This document shows positions 22,303 to 32,781 of a stretch of 64,000 nucleotides of DNA, piece after piece. The notes beneath the pieces were generated by a model. The model was not told the DNA's origin and ran no database searches. It was given only the letters and a program-made list of their open reading frames with translations. Every line of letters starts with the position of its first letter. Within the stretch, counting starts at the first letter, position 1. A program made the translations under genes and the position numbers. This DNA is from Cutaneotrichosporon cavernicola (lineage: Eukaryota; Basidiomycota; Tremellomycetes; Trichosporonales; Trichosporonaceae). The stretch lies in assembly GCF_030864355.1 (NCBI RefSeq), contig NC_083398.1, positions 2,108,001 through 2,172,000 of the forward strand, written 5' to 3'.

Positions 22303-22365
22303 ACCGGCGGGTAAGCCGGTTAGGATGTTTTGGTTTTAGGTGCACCCACTATCGGTTGTGGGTGC
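22303..22365. other. Two adjacent perfect hairpins, possible structured RNA
   Basis: ACCGGC-GGGTAA-GCCGGT (22303-22320) is followed 21 nt later by GCACCCAC-TATCGGTT-GTGGGTGC (22342-22365). Both stems are perfect (6 and 8 bp) in otherwise featureless sequence. No tRNA A/B box is recognisable. Confidence 0.35.
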
Positions 22366-24672
22366 GGTGCGGGCTGGATAGTGCCACACCAAGTACTCCA
22401 AATACTCCCCTATTCTCAGTATCGTGAACATTATTGATTCAGTGCCACCCTGCACCTAGTACAATATGCCTCACGAGTTGTCTCGTTGAGGCAGGAAGTC
22501 TGTGGCAAACCCCAGTTTTAACTAGCTCGAGGTCTCTCACAACCTCTCCCGCCCGGAGATGGGGATAAACTTTCTTGGGTTTGAGGGAGTTTGGGGTTTA
22601 TTCACGTTGGTCGGCCTTGAATACGTCTGGAACAAAACAGTCTCGTCGGTTGGTGGCCAAGACCTAAGTCTAAGTCTGTTCCACCCCAATCCCGCCAGGT
22701 GTCCTTGGGCCGCCGGTTAACCCCAGTTCTAATATGGCCGATATCGAGAATACGAAAACGGGGATCCAAATCCGAATCCACTGGTAGTGGCATTTGAGGC
22801 TCGAGTCTTCCGATCATCAAGGCTCAAACAAGCTACAGTGAACACTCCTCAGCTGGCTGGCTTGCCCGCCGGCATGAGTGGTATACCTCGTGAGTGGGCA
22901 TGATCATGATCGCTGTTCAGACGCCACATTGTCATCCACATTTCCATGGGTCAGGTCAGCGGAACTGTGCTGGAGGCGGAAAAACTATGCACTTGAGAGT
23001 TTAGTGGAATTCAGAACACCACCCATGAGGTTCATGAAGCGATAACGGGGGTGGTATGTAACGGAGGTTGGGGAGGAGAGGTGGGCTCAGAGCGCCACAC
23101 GGCGCTAACGTTCTAGTTTAATGTTTGATGTGTGACTCGGACCCATGTGTCCATATTGGTTTCGGGGATGCCCCCCGGCAAACGGCAAACGGCAATAGAG
23201 TAACCAGGAGTCCTCTCGTACAGTCTCACCAGCTCGCAAGGAGTAACAGAGTTGAGACATCCATGATGCCGCTTGTAGCACTAGTATCAAGCCACCTGTC
23301 TGTAGGGTTGTGTCACGTGATCTGCCGGGTTGTGCAGGAGTTAGGAGGAACTGGTGTTGGGTTGCCCAGACCCTTGGGTTAAGTGAGACGGCATACGACG
23401 CCGCCATCAGGTTTGATTAGGTCCGGATCTGTATCCACCACAAAAGCTGATCGGGAATGCGTATCGTGTGGGCTGGTGTAGGTGGGGCTTATTCGAGGAC
23501 AACTAAACATCGATGAACAAAAATCAGAGAGGGCCAGTGCCAGTGACGTAGGTCACCCATAACCCAGGTCCAAGATAGCAGTAGCGCGTCCATTCACATT
23601 GATGGTTCCGACACATTACCGGATGCTTGGCTCACACAAGTCCCTCGAACATTACTGTTCGGGGATCGGGGCTATTCATTTCTCGGAATGGACAGGTGAC
23701 AGTGGCAGTCGCCGTTGGAATGAGGGGTGGGGGGAATGCGGGGCCTCCATCCGGTGATCGGCAAGTGACATCTCCTCATCCGGCACGGTCAGCTCTAACC
23801 GTCTCAACACTCTTCTCTTCCGGCCAAACGTGGTGGATGGCCTAGCATTCCTCATGCTAGTGGCCCCAAACTCATGCTTTTGCGCCCAATCTGGTACCTC
23901 GAGGCCTCAGGCAAGCCAGAAACTAGGCACAGCCACACCAAGACGTAGGCTTCCCCGAGCGCCTTGGAAAGGGGCACAAAGGTCTTGGTCTTGACCACGA
24001 ACGACCATGGCTTCACCGCCATGATCAGTTGACTCGCGAGGGGTGCGGGGAGTCTACGGAGACTACGGCCGATGTTGAGCTCCATCCGGTAAGCTTCGGG
24101 TATAGTTCGAGCACACGTCTCTGAGCAAAGAGTAGAGCATAACAGAGCAGAAGAGCAGAACATGTCATGACCTCGCGGGGTCACGGTCAATGGATTGGTC
24201 GTGGATATCTGGGGTACCCATGTGTGTCCGCGCCACAATCAAGAATAGAATCAGCTGACGGTAGTCGCCGGGGAACCTAAGCGCAACCGGCAGACCCCAA
24301 TCGACAACGGAGCCCCCCCAGACTCGTGTGAGCTCCGTGGGGCTTCGCCCGCACAAAGAAGGCGCACGGAAGTTACCGGGACCGAGGAGAACAGCTCTAC
24401 ACAACTCACGCAACATCAGTAGGGAGGGGGAAAGTGACGCAGGCCGCAACCACCGCCACGTGATGAGTGTGGCAGCCATCTCTTCACGCTTTAGCTCTTG
24501 CTCCCTAACTTCATCAACCTAACACCTTTCCTAACCTGGACAGAGTACTGACCGGCTATGAATGCCCGCTTACACTGTTGTCTCACCTCTGTTAGTGCCT
24601 GCGCACTTGTCTAGTGTGTCTGGGGTATCTGGGGTGTCTGGGGTCCTCAATGTCATCAACTGTGTAAAATGA

Positions 24673-24680
24673 CATAAAAA
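24673..24680 (+). promoter_or_regulatory. TATA-like element of the CFEM gene
   Basis: CATAAAAA lies 58-65 bp upstream of the start codon at 24738, at the spacing seen for the SDR TATA box. It is AT-rich in a GC-rich surround. Weak match, inferred from position. Confidence 0.4.
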
Positions 24681-24737
24681 CCCCTTGCTCTGCAGCTTTG
24701 AGTTGACAGACCTCGACGCCACATTTACTCAATTGTC

Positions 24738-27453
24738 ATGAAGATCTGGGCACTCGCCGTGCTCTTCTCCGTCGCAGCCGTTTCGGCCCAGTAAGTCACC
24801 TTGTCTAACTGTTCTAACAGATAGGGAAGACCCTCTCGCTGTTTTCACGCCATGCGGCAAGAAATGTTTCGAGGACGCTGCCAAGACGGCCGGGTGCAAG
24901 GATGCCAACGACACCCCCTGCCTCTGTGGCGACAAATACGTCCAGCTTGTGACCAATTGCATTCCTGCTTGCGGTAGTGCCGATATCGTCGCCGCCCTCG
25001 CTCTCAAGGCTAAGCGCTGCACTCCCCAGCCTTCGCCGTCGCCGTCCCCTTCGCCTTCGCCGTCCCCTTCGCCTTCGCCTTCGCCGTCCCCTTCGCCTTC
25101 GCCTTCGCCATCGCCCTCGCCGTCGCCGTCGCCGTCGCCCTCGCCTTCGCCGTCGCCCTCGCCTTCGCCCTCGCCGTCGCCTTCGCCGTCGCCGTCCCCT
25201 TCGCCGTCGCCGTCGCCCTCGTCTTCGCCTTCCTCCCCCGCCCCTTCGCCGTCTGGCAACAATAATCACGGTCTCTCCGACTGCTCCGCCAACTGTCTCA
25301 GGAAGGCCATTGCTTCCCAGGGATGCAAGGGTGAGGACGACATTGCTTGTATGTGCACGGATGCCTTCACCACGGCTGCTACCCCTTGCGTCGCCGGCTG
25401 CCCCGACATTGCCGCCGTCCTGGCTCAGAAGGCCCAGCGCTGCAATGCCAAGCCTTCTGCGTCGCCTTCGCCGTCAGCCTCTCCATCTCCTTCAGCCTCT
25501 CCCTCGCCGTCGGCCTCTCCCTCGCCGTCGGCCTCTCCCTCGGGGTCCCCCTCGGCTTCTTCCCCCGCCCCTTCGCCGACTGGTAATAACAATCACGGCC
25601 TCTCCGATTGCTCCGCCAACTGTCTCAGGAAGGCCATTGCTTCCCAGGGCTGCAAGGGTGAGGACGACATTGCTTGTATGTGCACGGATGCCTTCACCAC
25701 GGCTGCTACCCCTTGCGTCGCCGGCTGCCCCGACATTGCCGCCGTCCTGGCTCAGAAGGCCCAGCGCTGCAATGCCAAGCCTTCTGCGTCGCCTTCGCCG
25801 TCAGCCTCTCCATCTCCTTCAGCCTCTCCCTCGCCGTCGGCCTCTCCCTCGCCGTCGGCCTCTCCCTCGGGGTCCCCCTCGGCTTCTTCCCCCGCCCCTT
25901 CGCCGACTGGTAATAACAATCACGGCCTCTCCGATTGCTCCGCCAACTGTCTCAGGAAGGCCATTGCTTCCCAGGGCTGCAAGGGTGAGGACGACATTGC
26001 TTGCATGTGCACGGAGGCCTTCACTACCGCTGCTACCCCCTGCGTCGCCGGCTGCCCCGACATTGCTGCCGTCCTGGCCCAGAAGGCCCAGCGCTGCACT
26101 GGTGGTGGCACTACTCCTGGCGGTGGCACCACTCCCGGCGGTGGCACGACCCCTGGTGGTGGCACTACTCCCGGAGGCGGCACGACCCCTGGTGGTGGTA
26201 CAACCCCCGGCGGCGACAATCACGGCCTCTCCGACTGCTCCGCCAACTGCCTCAGGAAGGCCATTGCTTCCCAGGGCTGCAAGGGTGAGGATGACATTGC
26301 TTGCATGTGCACGGATGCCTTCACTACCGCTGCTACTCCTTGCGTCTCGGGCTGCCCCGACATCGCCGCCGTCCTGGCCCAGAAGGCCCAGCGCTGCACT
26401 GGTGGTGGCACCACCCCCGGTGGTGGCACTACTCCCGGCGGTGGCACTACTCCCGGCGGTGGCACTACTCCCGGCGGTGGCACGACCCCTGGTGGCGGTA
26501 CAACCCCCGGCGGCGACAACCACGGCCTCTCCGACTGCTCCGCCAACTGTCTCAGGAAGGCCATTGCTTCCCAGGGCTGCAAGGGTGAGGACGACATTGC
26601 TTGTATGTGCACGGATGCCTTCACCACGGCTGCTACCCCTTGCGTCTCGGGCTGCCCCGACATTGCTGCCGTCCTGGCCCAGAAGGCCCAGCGCTGCACT
26701 GGTGGTGGCACTACTCCCGGTGGTGGCACGACTCCCGGTGGCGGTACGACTCCCGGTGGTGGCACGACTCCCGGCGGCGGCACGACTCCCGGTGGCGGTA
26801 CGACTCCCGGCGGCGGCACGACCCCTGGTGGTGGTACAACCCCCGGCAGCGGCACTGGCTCTGGATCCGGCACGGGCACAGGCGGTGGTCTCCCCGACCT
26901 GTCCAAGCTCTCTCCTTGCTCGCTCACGTGCATCATGGGGGCTGTCACTTCGCAGAGCTGCAAGGGCCCTATGGACACGGCGTGCATCTGCACGGAAAAG
27001 TTCACCAACGCCGCCGCCAAGTGCCTCCAGTCCAAGTGCAAGACCGAGGACGTTGTAGCCGCCCTCAACCTCCAGCGTGGCCTCTGCCCCAAGCTCGGCC
27101 TTCCCGACCTCAATCCACTCAACACGTGCGCTCAGACCTGTGTCCTCGACTCGATGAAGGCATCTGGATGCAGCGGCCCGCTCGACAAGCAATGCGTCTG
27201 CGGTACCAGCTACACCGTCCAGGCCGGTGTTTGTCTCCTTGCCCGTGGATGCGGCCTTGACCAGACTCCAAAGGCCCTCTTGGTCGAGAAGAAGATGTGC
27301 TTCGCCCCAGACTCGACCCCGTGCTCGAGCCAGGGCCTGTTCAAGATCTTTGACTTGACTTGCTGGATCAACAACCGTCGCGACATGAGCTCGGTTCACG
27401 AGCGTCGCGGTACTCCGGCCGCCCGTGCGGCCCGCCACAACATGGTCGTTTAG
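24738..27453 (+). CDS. Secreted protein with eight tandem CFEM domains
   Basis: CFEM domains are eight-cysteine fungal extracellular modules; in Candida Rbt5/Csa2 they bind haem. Exons 24738-24790 and 24825-27453 (53+2629 nt) give 893 residues. Signal peptide about 1-17 (MKIWALAVLFSVAAVSA). Domains lie near residues 27-83, 165-223, 274-332, 383-441, 483-541, 583-641, 715-771 and 785-843, each with eight Cys. All keep the Asp three residues before the fourth Cys (e.g. DIAC, DTPC, DTAC, DKQC), the position of the axial haem ligand known from Csa2. The first linker is almost pure Ser-Pro, the next two Ser-Pro-Ala. Linkers after domains 4-6 are GGGTTP repeated 6, 6 and 8 times. Domains 2-6 are near-identical, the others divergent. 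The C-terminus is basic and not hydrophobic, so no GPI anchor is apparent. The acceptor (24824, ATAG) was chosen because it gives SAQEDPLAVFTPC in frame. Confidence 0.9.
25324..26003 (+). repeat. 327-bp tandem duplication within the CFEM gene
   Basis: Bases 25324-25676 appear identical by eye to 25651-26003 at an offset of 327 nt (one CFEM domain plus one Ser/Pro/Ala linker). Identity includes synonymous sites, which implies very recent duplication or gene conversion. Confidence 0.8.
26101..26850 (+). repeat. Three GGGTTP-encoding 18-nt minisatellite blocks
   Basis: Blocks at about 26101-26208, 26401-26508 and 26701-26844 carry 6, 6 and 8 copies of an 18-nt unit of type GGTGGTGGCACTACTCCC with mainly third-position variation. 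They separate CFEM domains 4 to 7. Confidence 0.85.
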
Positions 27454-27837
27454 ACCAGAGGCAAGAACGTTCCTTACAATCCCAGAACATTGAGAAGAAT
27501 ATGATATAGTTTTGAGAAATATTCTAGTGCAGTCGTTTTTCTATAGTACTTCGACGGTGAATATGCACAGACCTCGGAGACACAAGATGGAGGGTGAGTT
27601 TGTGCTACTGAGTTGTGATACAAGTGTGGTGTATAGGCAGTGGGAAGTGGGCTTGGTGGCGCTTTGTTGGCACTGCCACGGCACGGCGCCACACTGCAGA
27701 GTCAGCCCCTACATCCTGCCACCGTATATCCGGCACTCCCATGCTGGGCTGGGCCTCTAGTTCTCGTGAGATCAAAATGCATCATCAGAATCGTGTACCA
27801 AGGACTACTAGCTCCCAGAGTCTACCTAATATTTTTC
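27454..27837. other. Convergent intergenic region
   Basis: 384 bp between the CFEM stop and the spartin-like stop. AT-richer than the flanking genes, with likely 3' processing signals for both. No gene seen. Confidence 0.5.
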
Positions 27838-29882
27838 CTACTTCTTCTCCGGCACAACGGGCACTCCAACCACAACATACCCCTCGTCGTTCTTGTACGC
27901 CGGTTTAGACTGGTCGGCCCCGATAGGCTCGAAGCGCACCTGCTCGCCGTTCTTCATGCGAGCCTTGTAGAACCCCTTGGCGGTGGCCTTGAGAATCGAG
28001 CGGCGGCCGACACCACGCACGTCGACGTACACGAGGACGGCGTTACGTACGCTCGCACCACTGTACGCGACGGCCGCGCCTGCGTCCTGGCCGTAGCGCG
28101 CACCAACTGCCGTGGAGGCAGCGTGCGTACCCGAAGTGACGAGTTCGTTGGCGGCAGCCTCGAAGGACGAGAGGATCACGTCCGCAGCGAGGATGGTCCG
28201 GTTGAGCAGAGGTCGCTTCTTGCGCTTGCCCGACGGGGTGACGTGGCCCGAGCCGGGGGTAGAGCCTGCTGGCGAGAGGGGAGCACCGTACGCCGCCTTC
28301 TCGTCCGCGTAGTAGCCCTGGCTGACGGCGGGAGTGCCGCTGTGAGGGACACCAGGGGCGGCGCCGTGAGTTGCGGTTGAGTACGTCGCGCCCTGCTTCT
28401 CGTAGTTGCCGGAAGATGGAGATGGCTGGCGTGGCGGAAGAGGAGGGCCCGCGCCGAGGCCTGGCGTCGAGCCGGGCTTCTCGTCGAATCTAGGAGGGAG
28501 CGGGGGCGCACCATTGTCCGCACCAGGCGCAGATGCAGATGCACCAGGAGTGCCGCTCATGTAGCCGCGCTGCTGAGCCTGGGTCTTGGCCCAGCCATAA
28601 GCCGAAGAGGCAGCAGGGACAGCCGCGTCCTTGATCTGCTGGAAGGTCGACTTCTGCTGCACATAGCCAGTGGGACCTGCTGTGCCGGGCTGCGGTGCGG
28701 CGTAAACAGGTCCGCCCTTCTGCTTCTTAGTGACGAGGCGCTCGACCGTGTTGTTGATCATGTGGACCGTCTTGCCGGTGACACGCGCACCGGCGCTCGT
28801 TGCACTGTGCACGGTCTTAAGCGAGCCGGTGACGGCACCCATGCGCACAGGCTCGGGGCGAGGGACCGCCTTGGCGCGGTAACGCTCGGCTGAGCGGAGC
28901 ATAGCACCACTAGCGGCACCCGAAGCGCCAAGGACACCGCGCGAGATCAGGTCGGCACCCTTGAGCATCCATCCGTTGAGCTCCTCCGGCGCGATACGGG
29001 TCACGCGCACTTCGCGAGTGTTCGCAACGATCGGGCCAAAGTCGATCATGACTGGTCTCGTGGGGTCCTGGTTCGCAACGTCCGCAGCCTCAGACTCGCT
29101 CATCTTGGGTGCGTGGTCCATCTCACCGATGACGGCACCGGTCGTCTGGTCGACGAGCACCAGCTTGCCCCGCAGGTCCTCGGCACCGCCGCCATGAAGC
29201 TGGGCCGACATGCCGGCGGCACCAGCTGCTGCTCCCGCCACCACGCCCACGGCAGGGCTTTGCTTCTCATCGTGGTAGGCGCTCGAGCCGGGACCCTCGG
29301 TCGAGGCGTACGACGGCGGTTGACCAGCTGGCACACCGAAGCTAAACGTGGAGTCACCGAAGCTTCCGGGCTGGCCAATCGAGGGTGACTGGACTCCGTC
29401 GAGAGCTGAGCCCTGGGGGAGGACGCCGTACTGCCGGAAGAGAGACTCGAGAGTGCCGAGGTCCTCGAGCTCGTTGAGGGAGCGCGGGGCCTCGAGTGTG
29501 AGGTCGAGCTCGGCACCAGGAATGTCGGGGTTGCGAATAATGTAGGTCGGTCCGCCGTCGCCGCCTGGCGGGGAGCGCGGCTGAAGGGGATTACCGGGGA
29601 CGAGGGTGTGCTCAAAGTTGTCACCGATGCGGAGGATGAGCCAAATGTCGTGGGTGGGCAACGGGTCGTTTGGCGACACGGCAAAGGGGTTGGCTGTCTG
29701 GTGACCGATCTCGGAGGGTATGGGAACCGTGACGCACTCAACGCTGATGTCAGCTGGGTTGATATTCGGTGTACTCACCAAAGCTCGCCGCGGGCCAACT
29801 CCATCTTCTCGCCATCAAACACCTGCCCGACGATAGCTTCGGGAATGGTGAGGAGAAGGTAGCCCTCTGCGTCCGTGTTCAT
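27838..29882 (-). CDS. Spartin-like protein with senescence domain
   Basis: Spartin/senescence-domain proteins associate with lipid droplets and endosomes. Exons 29882-29779 and 29743-27838 (104+1906 nt) give 669 residues. N-terminal part: MNTDAEGYLLLTIPEAIVGQ and THDIWLILRIGDNFEHTLVP. The senescence domain spans the second half: MIDFGPIVANTREVRVTRI, LNGWMLKGADLISRGVLGAS, then after a Pro/Gly-rich insertion NRTILAADVILSSFEAAANE and ending GYVVVGVPVVPEKK. Start choice: an in-frame ATG at 30122 would add 80 low-complexity, proline-rich residues. A TATA-like GGATATATACC lies between the two ATGs at about 30082-30092, and the domain begins at 29882, so I prefer the shorter form. The intron ends AGCTGACATCAG. 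Confidence 0.8.
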
Positions 29883-31136
29883 TCTTTGTATGTGTTGAGG
29901 GTACGGTGGGTGGAAGTGCGAGTAGTGATGCCGAAGGGGGAGGGCGCTGTCGTGCTGGAGGATGGACTGATGAGCTGGTGGGTGATGGGCGTGTAGAGTT
30001 GGGTGGCGAGGAGGTAAAGGAGGGGGAGGGGGAGTGGGAGTGGGAGTGGGAGATGGATTATTGAATGGGTTGTTCTGATTAGGTATATATCCATTCTGTT
30101 CCCAGTGACGTCGGAAAGCCATGATCCTAACGAGTGGGGGCGGGGCGCTGTGAGCGTGGTATGAGGAGGAAGGGTCAGTCCAAAGGCTGAGAGCCAGTAG
30201 TAGGAGTGGTTGGTAGAAAGCGCGGAAGGAGGGAGGGAGGTTGAGAGGGCGGAACTTGGAATGCCTTGTCTCGGTGGAACTTTGTCTTGGCAAGGTAGTA
30301 GACCAGAGGCCAAGTCAAATACCAGATTCAAGCCTCTGACGTCATCCAATTACACACTGCACAGCTTAACTCGGATGTTATACAGTACCCTTTCAGACGC
30401 GATCGACGTTACCACTCCAATCGGAACGCCACCGTAAAGAGTTTGACGCGTTTTACCCCCGATTGCTGCGCGCGTTTACTTGCCGCTCATTAACAGCCTG
30501 ATAAGTGGGAGGATGTCGAATTGCCACCCAAGTTCGAAATCGCGCAAGCCGGTGCTGGAAGGAGGATTGGGGATTGGTGGGTCCCAGCGGCGAGGTTCGG
30601 CGACCCTCCGAACGACGCGCCAGCGAGCAGGCGGTCATCAGCGTCACTGTCCCCGATTGGTAGAGCTTGGAGATTCTGTCACGTCAGATCGTCTGACTGA
30701 CAAAGTCGACTCTGTCACAGCCCGATCCTGGGGTTGTCAGTGAGAGAGGTGACCAACTTGGATCCCCCAGAGCTATTCTTGGGGAGGGGTTTGCGCTAGC
30801 CAGATGCGGGTAATGGTGACTGCGACGGGTGGCAAACGATGCCAAGGATGGTTGTGACGTTGCATCGTGACGTTGTCAAAGCAGATTGTGGATCCATAGG
30901 TCCGCGCCGCAGATTGCCGAGAATCGGCCGATTGCGCATCTTTTGCACGTTCTGATTCTTCGGTCGCACTTGTTTGCAAACACATGGCTTGGACAGCTTG
31001 ACAGCTGTATAGCTGGCTCTTACCTCTCACCTCTGAACAACCTCAATGTCCAACCCCTTCCTTGTAACTGCTGATCACTGCATGCTGCCTGCGTACATCC
31101 CCTTAGTTCTACAACACTCCCCTACTAATTCCAACC
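29883..31136. other. Intergenic with TATA-like element
   Basis: About 1.25 kb. The palindromic TATA-like GGTATATATCC at about 30082-30092 probably serves the spartin-like gene. The rest (30300-31130) contains GACGTTGCATCGTGACGTTGTC near 30851-30872 (two TGACGT-like half sites). No gene is supported. Confidence 0.4.
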
Positions 31137-32781
31137 TTAGACAAACGACTTGGCATTCGAGTCCTTTCGCTGGACATCCTCGACCCGGTGCTTGCTGTGG
31201 TGCTTGTCCTCCTCCGCAATGTAATCGGACATGTGTGCCTCTCCCGCTCCGTCCTGGATAGCGACCTTTGCTAACTCAAAGTGAGCTGCGTCCGCCTCTG
31301 GTCCGAAGATGATGCAAATCGCGACGAAAGCGAGGATGACTCCAACAAAGATGCCCTGGATCGTGGCATAGTCGGGAGTGTTTGTACCGGGAAGCGTGCG
31401 ATGTTCTCCAGCAACTGCCTCAATTGTGCCACTAGCACCAGACGCCATGTTGCCGAGCTGATAAAAGAGCCCAAGGAAAAGGGCGCGGAAGGCGGGTGGC
31501 GACACTTCGGAAAGGTAGATAGGGACGACGCCCCACGCGCTCTGCACGCCCCACTGCATGAAGAAACCACCGGCTGCCAGACCTCCAAACGACTGAGGTA
31601 GGATCCAGAGGGGGATGAATGCCGCTGTCCAGAGGATAGAAAAGAGGATTGAGGCGCGGCGACCAATGAATTGGGAAAAGTTGCCTCCGAGGATACCGCC
31701 AACAATCGCGCCACAGTTGGAAATGATGCTAATCTTGTTTGCGTCGACGGGGCTGATGTTCTTGGTCACCTTGAGGTAGGTCGTGTACATGTCCTGACTC
31801 GCGTGGGCAAGGAAGCAGAAACCTGCCATGACGAAAACGCACCAAGCGCAGCGGAGCCAGTTGGTACGGAGCATGGCGCGGAGTTCGTGCCAAAAGTGCT
31901 TGGCCTGGTCTTTGTTGGAGAGCTGTTGGGCGCGCGCCTCTTCGCGGGCCAGTTTGAACTGGGCGCTCTCGGGAATCGAGAAGCGCACAATGGCCGCGAG
32001 GAGGGAGAAACCACCACCGAAGAAGAAGAGGGTGCGCCAGTGGTACTTTGACGTTTGGCCGGTCGTCATGCCGATGACGGCAGCGATGAGGTTGCCGATC
32101 GCGTAGCCTTGTTGGAGGATGCCGCTGACGAGACCACGCGCCTCGAATGGAACGTTCTCAAGAGCAGTCGCGACCGCCAAAGCGTAGGTCCCGCCCATAG
32201 CAACACCAAAAGCCGCGCGCAGGCCGAGGAACTGCTGGTACGTCTTCACAAAGCCAGTTGCGAGCTCAAACACACAGACCAGCAACATGTTGATCGTCAA
32301 CGTGTACCGCCGCCCGTACTGGTCCGCGAGGATGCCGAAGAAGACGGCGCCGGATACGCGGACTAGTGTGGTGACGGTGAGGGCCCAGGCAATGTCGGCG
32401 TGTGTCTTGTCAAACTCCTTTGCAAGGTCAGTGAGTGTGATTGGAACGGAGAAGTAGTCGAATCCGTCGCAGAACCAGGCGAGCCAACCAGAGCTGATGT
32501 CAGCAATGAAACAGGGAGACGTACAAGAAACAAGCGTAGGCCAGTGGCGTCATGCGACCAAGTACCTTGAAGGGGTTGGCTGGGGTATCGTGAGTCCTGT
32601 TGCGTCCGGGGACTGGGATAATGCTCGCAGCAACGGAGCGGTCGCCACGGTTCGAGTGCCATGTGTCGATCTGGGTCTTGAGGTTGCCCATGAACGAGCC
32701 CGTATCTTCGCGGCCCATTGCACGGTCGTGAGCCCGCTCCTGCTCGGCGTTGTGCATGTGCTGGATCTCTTGCTTGTCCAT
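31137..32781 (-). CDS. MFS carboxylate/proton symporter (Jen1-like)
   Basis: Twelve-span plasma-membrane transporter of the sialate:H+ symporter/Jen1 branch of the major facilitator superfamily, which imports lactate, pyruvate or other carboxylates. Exons 32781-32525 and 32493-31137 (257+1357 nt) give 537 residues. N-terminal cytosolic part carries NPFKVLGRMTPLAY. TM1 is FFSGWLAWFCDGFDYFSVPI, with the D-G-x-D-Y pattern common in this branch. The MFS loop 2-3 signature is GILADQYGRRYTL. Later conserved pieces: GTYALAVATALENVPFEARG, LQQGYAIGNLIAAVIG and QWGVQSAWGVVPIYLSEVSP. The start at 32781 has perfect context (CCACCATGG); an in-frame ATG at 32802 adds seven residues. Substrate is inferred from family only. 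Confidence 0.85.

Larger units (their letters stand above)
20833..24737. other. 3.9-kb gene-poor region upstream of the CFEM gene
   Basis: No open frame here combines length, splice signals and recognisable motifs. Visible elements are a hairpin pair at 22303-22365, inverted repeats around 21081-21106, CACGTG sites (within 21754-21759, 23314-23319 and 24458-24463), CCAAT boxes at 24297-24301 and (minus strand) 24194-24198, and TCTGGGGT repeats at 24618-24645. It may be an extended regulatory region, hold noncoding transcripts, or be decayed sequence. I see no transposase, LTR or terminal inverted repeat. Confidence 0.5.

Noticed and set aside
21113..24479. Several 70-170 codon open frames on both strands in the gene-poor block
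   Set aside because: None shows a family motif or splice-consistent extension, and their lengths are expected by chance in GC-rich DNA.
24977..27058. 693-codon frame overlapping the CFEM gene on the plus strand
   Set aside because: Arg/Pro/Leu-rich shadow of the same repeats in another frame; the CFEM frame has the patterned cysteines and a signal peptide.
25819..27438. 539-codon open frame antisense to the CFEM gene
   Set aside because: It mirrors the sense repeats (Ala/Gly/Arg/Thr-rich translation of GC-rich minisatellites) and has no motif or splice context. It is a composition artefact.
30120..30122. Upstream ATG for the spartin-like gene
   Set aside because: It adds only low-complexity proline/histidine-rich residues and lies upstream of a TATA-like element; kept as an alternative in the gene entry.
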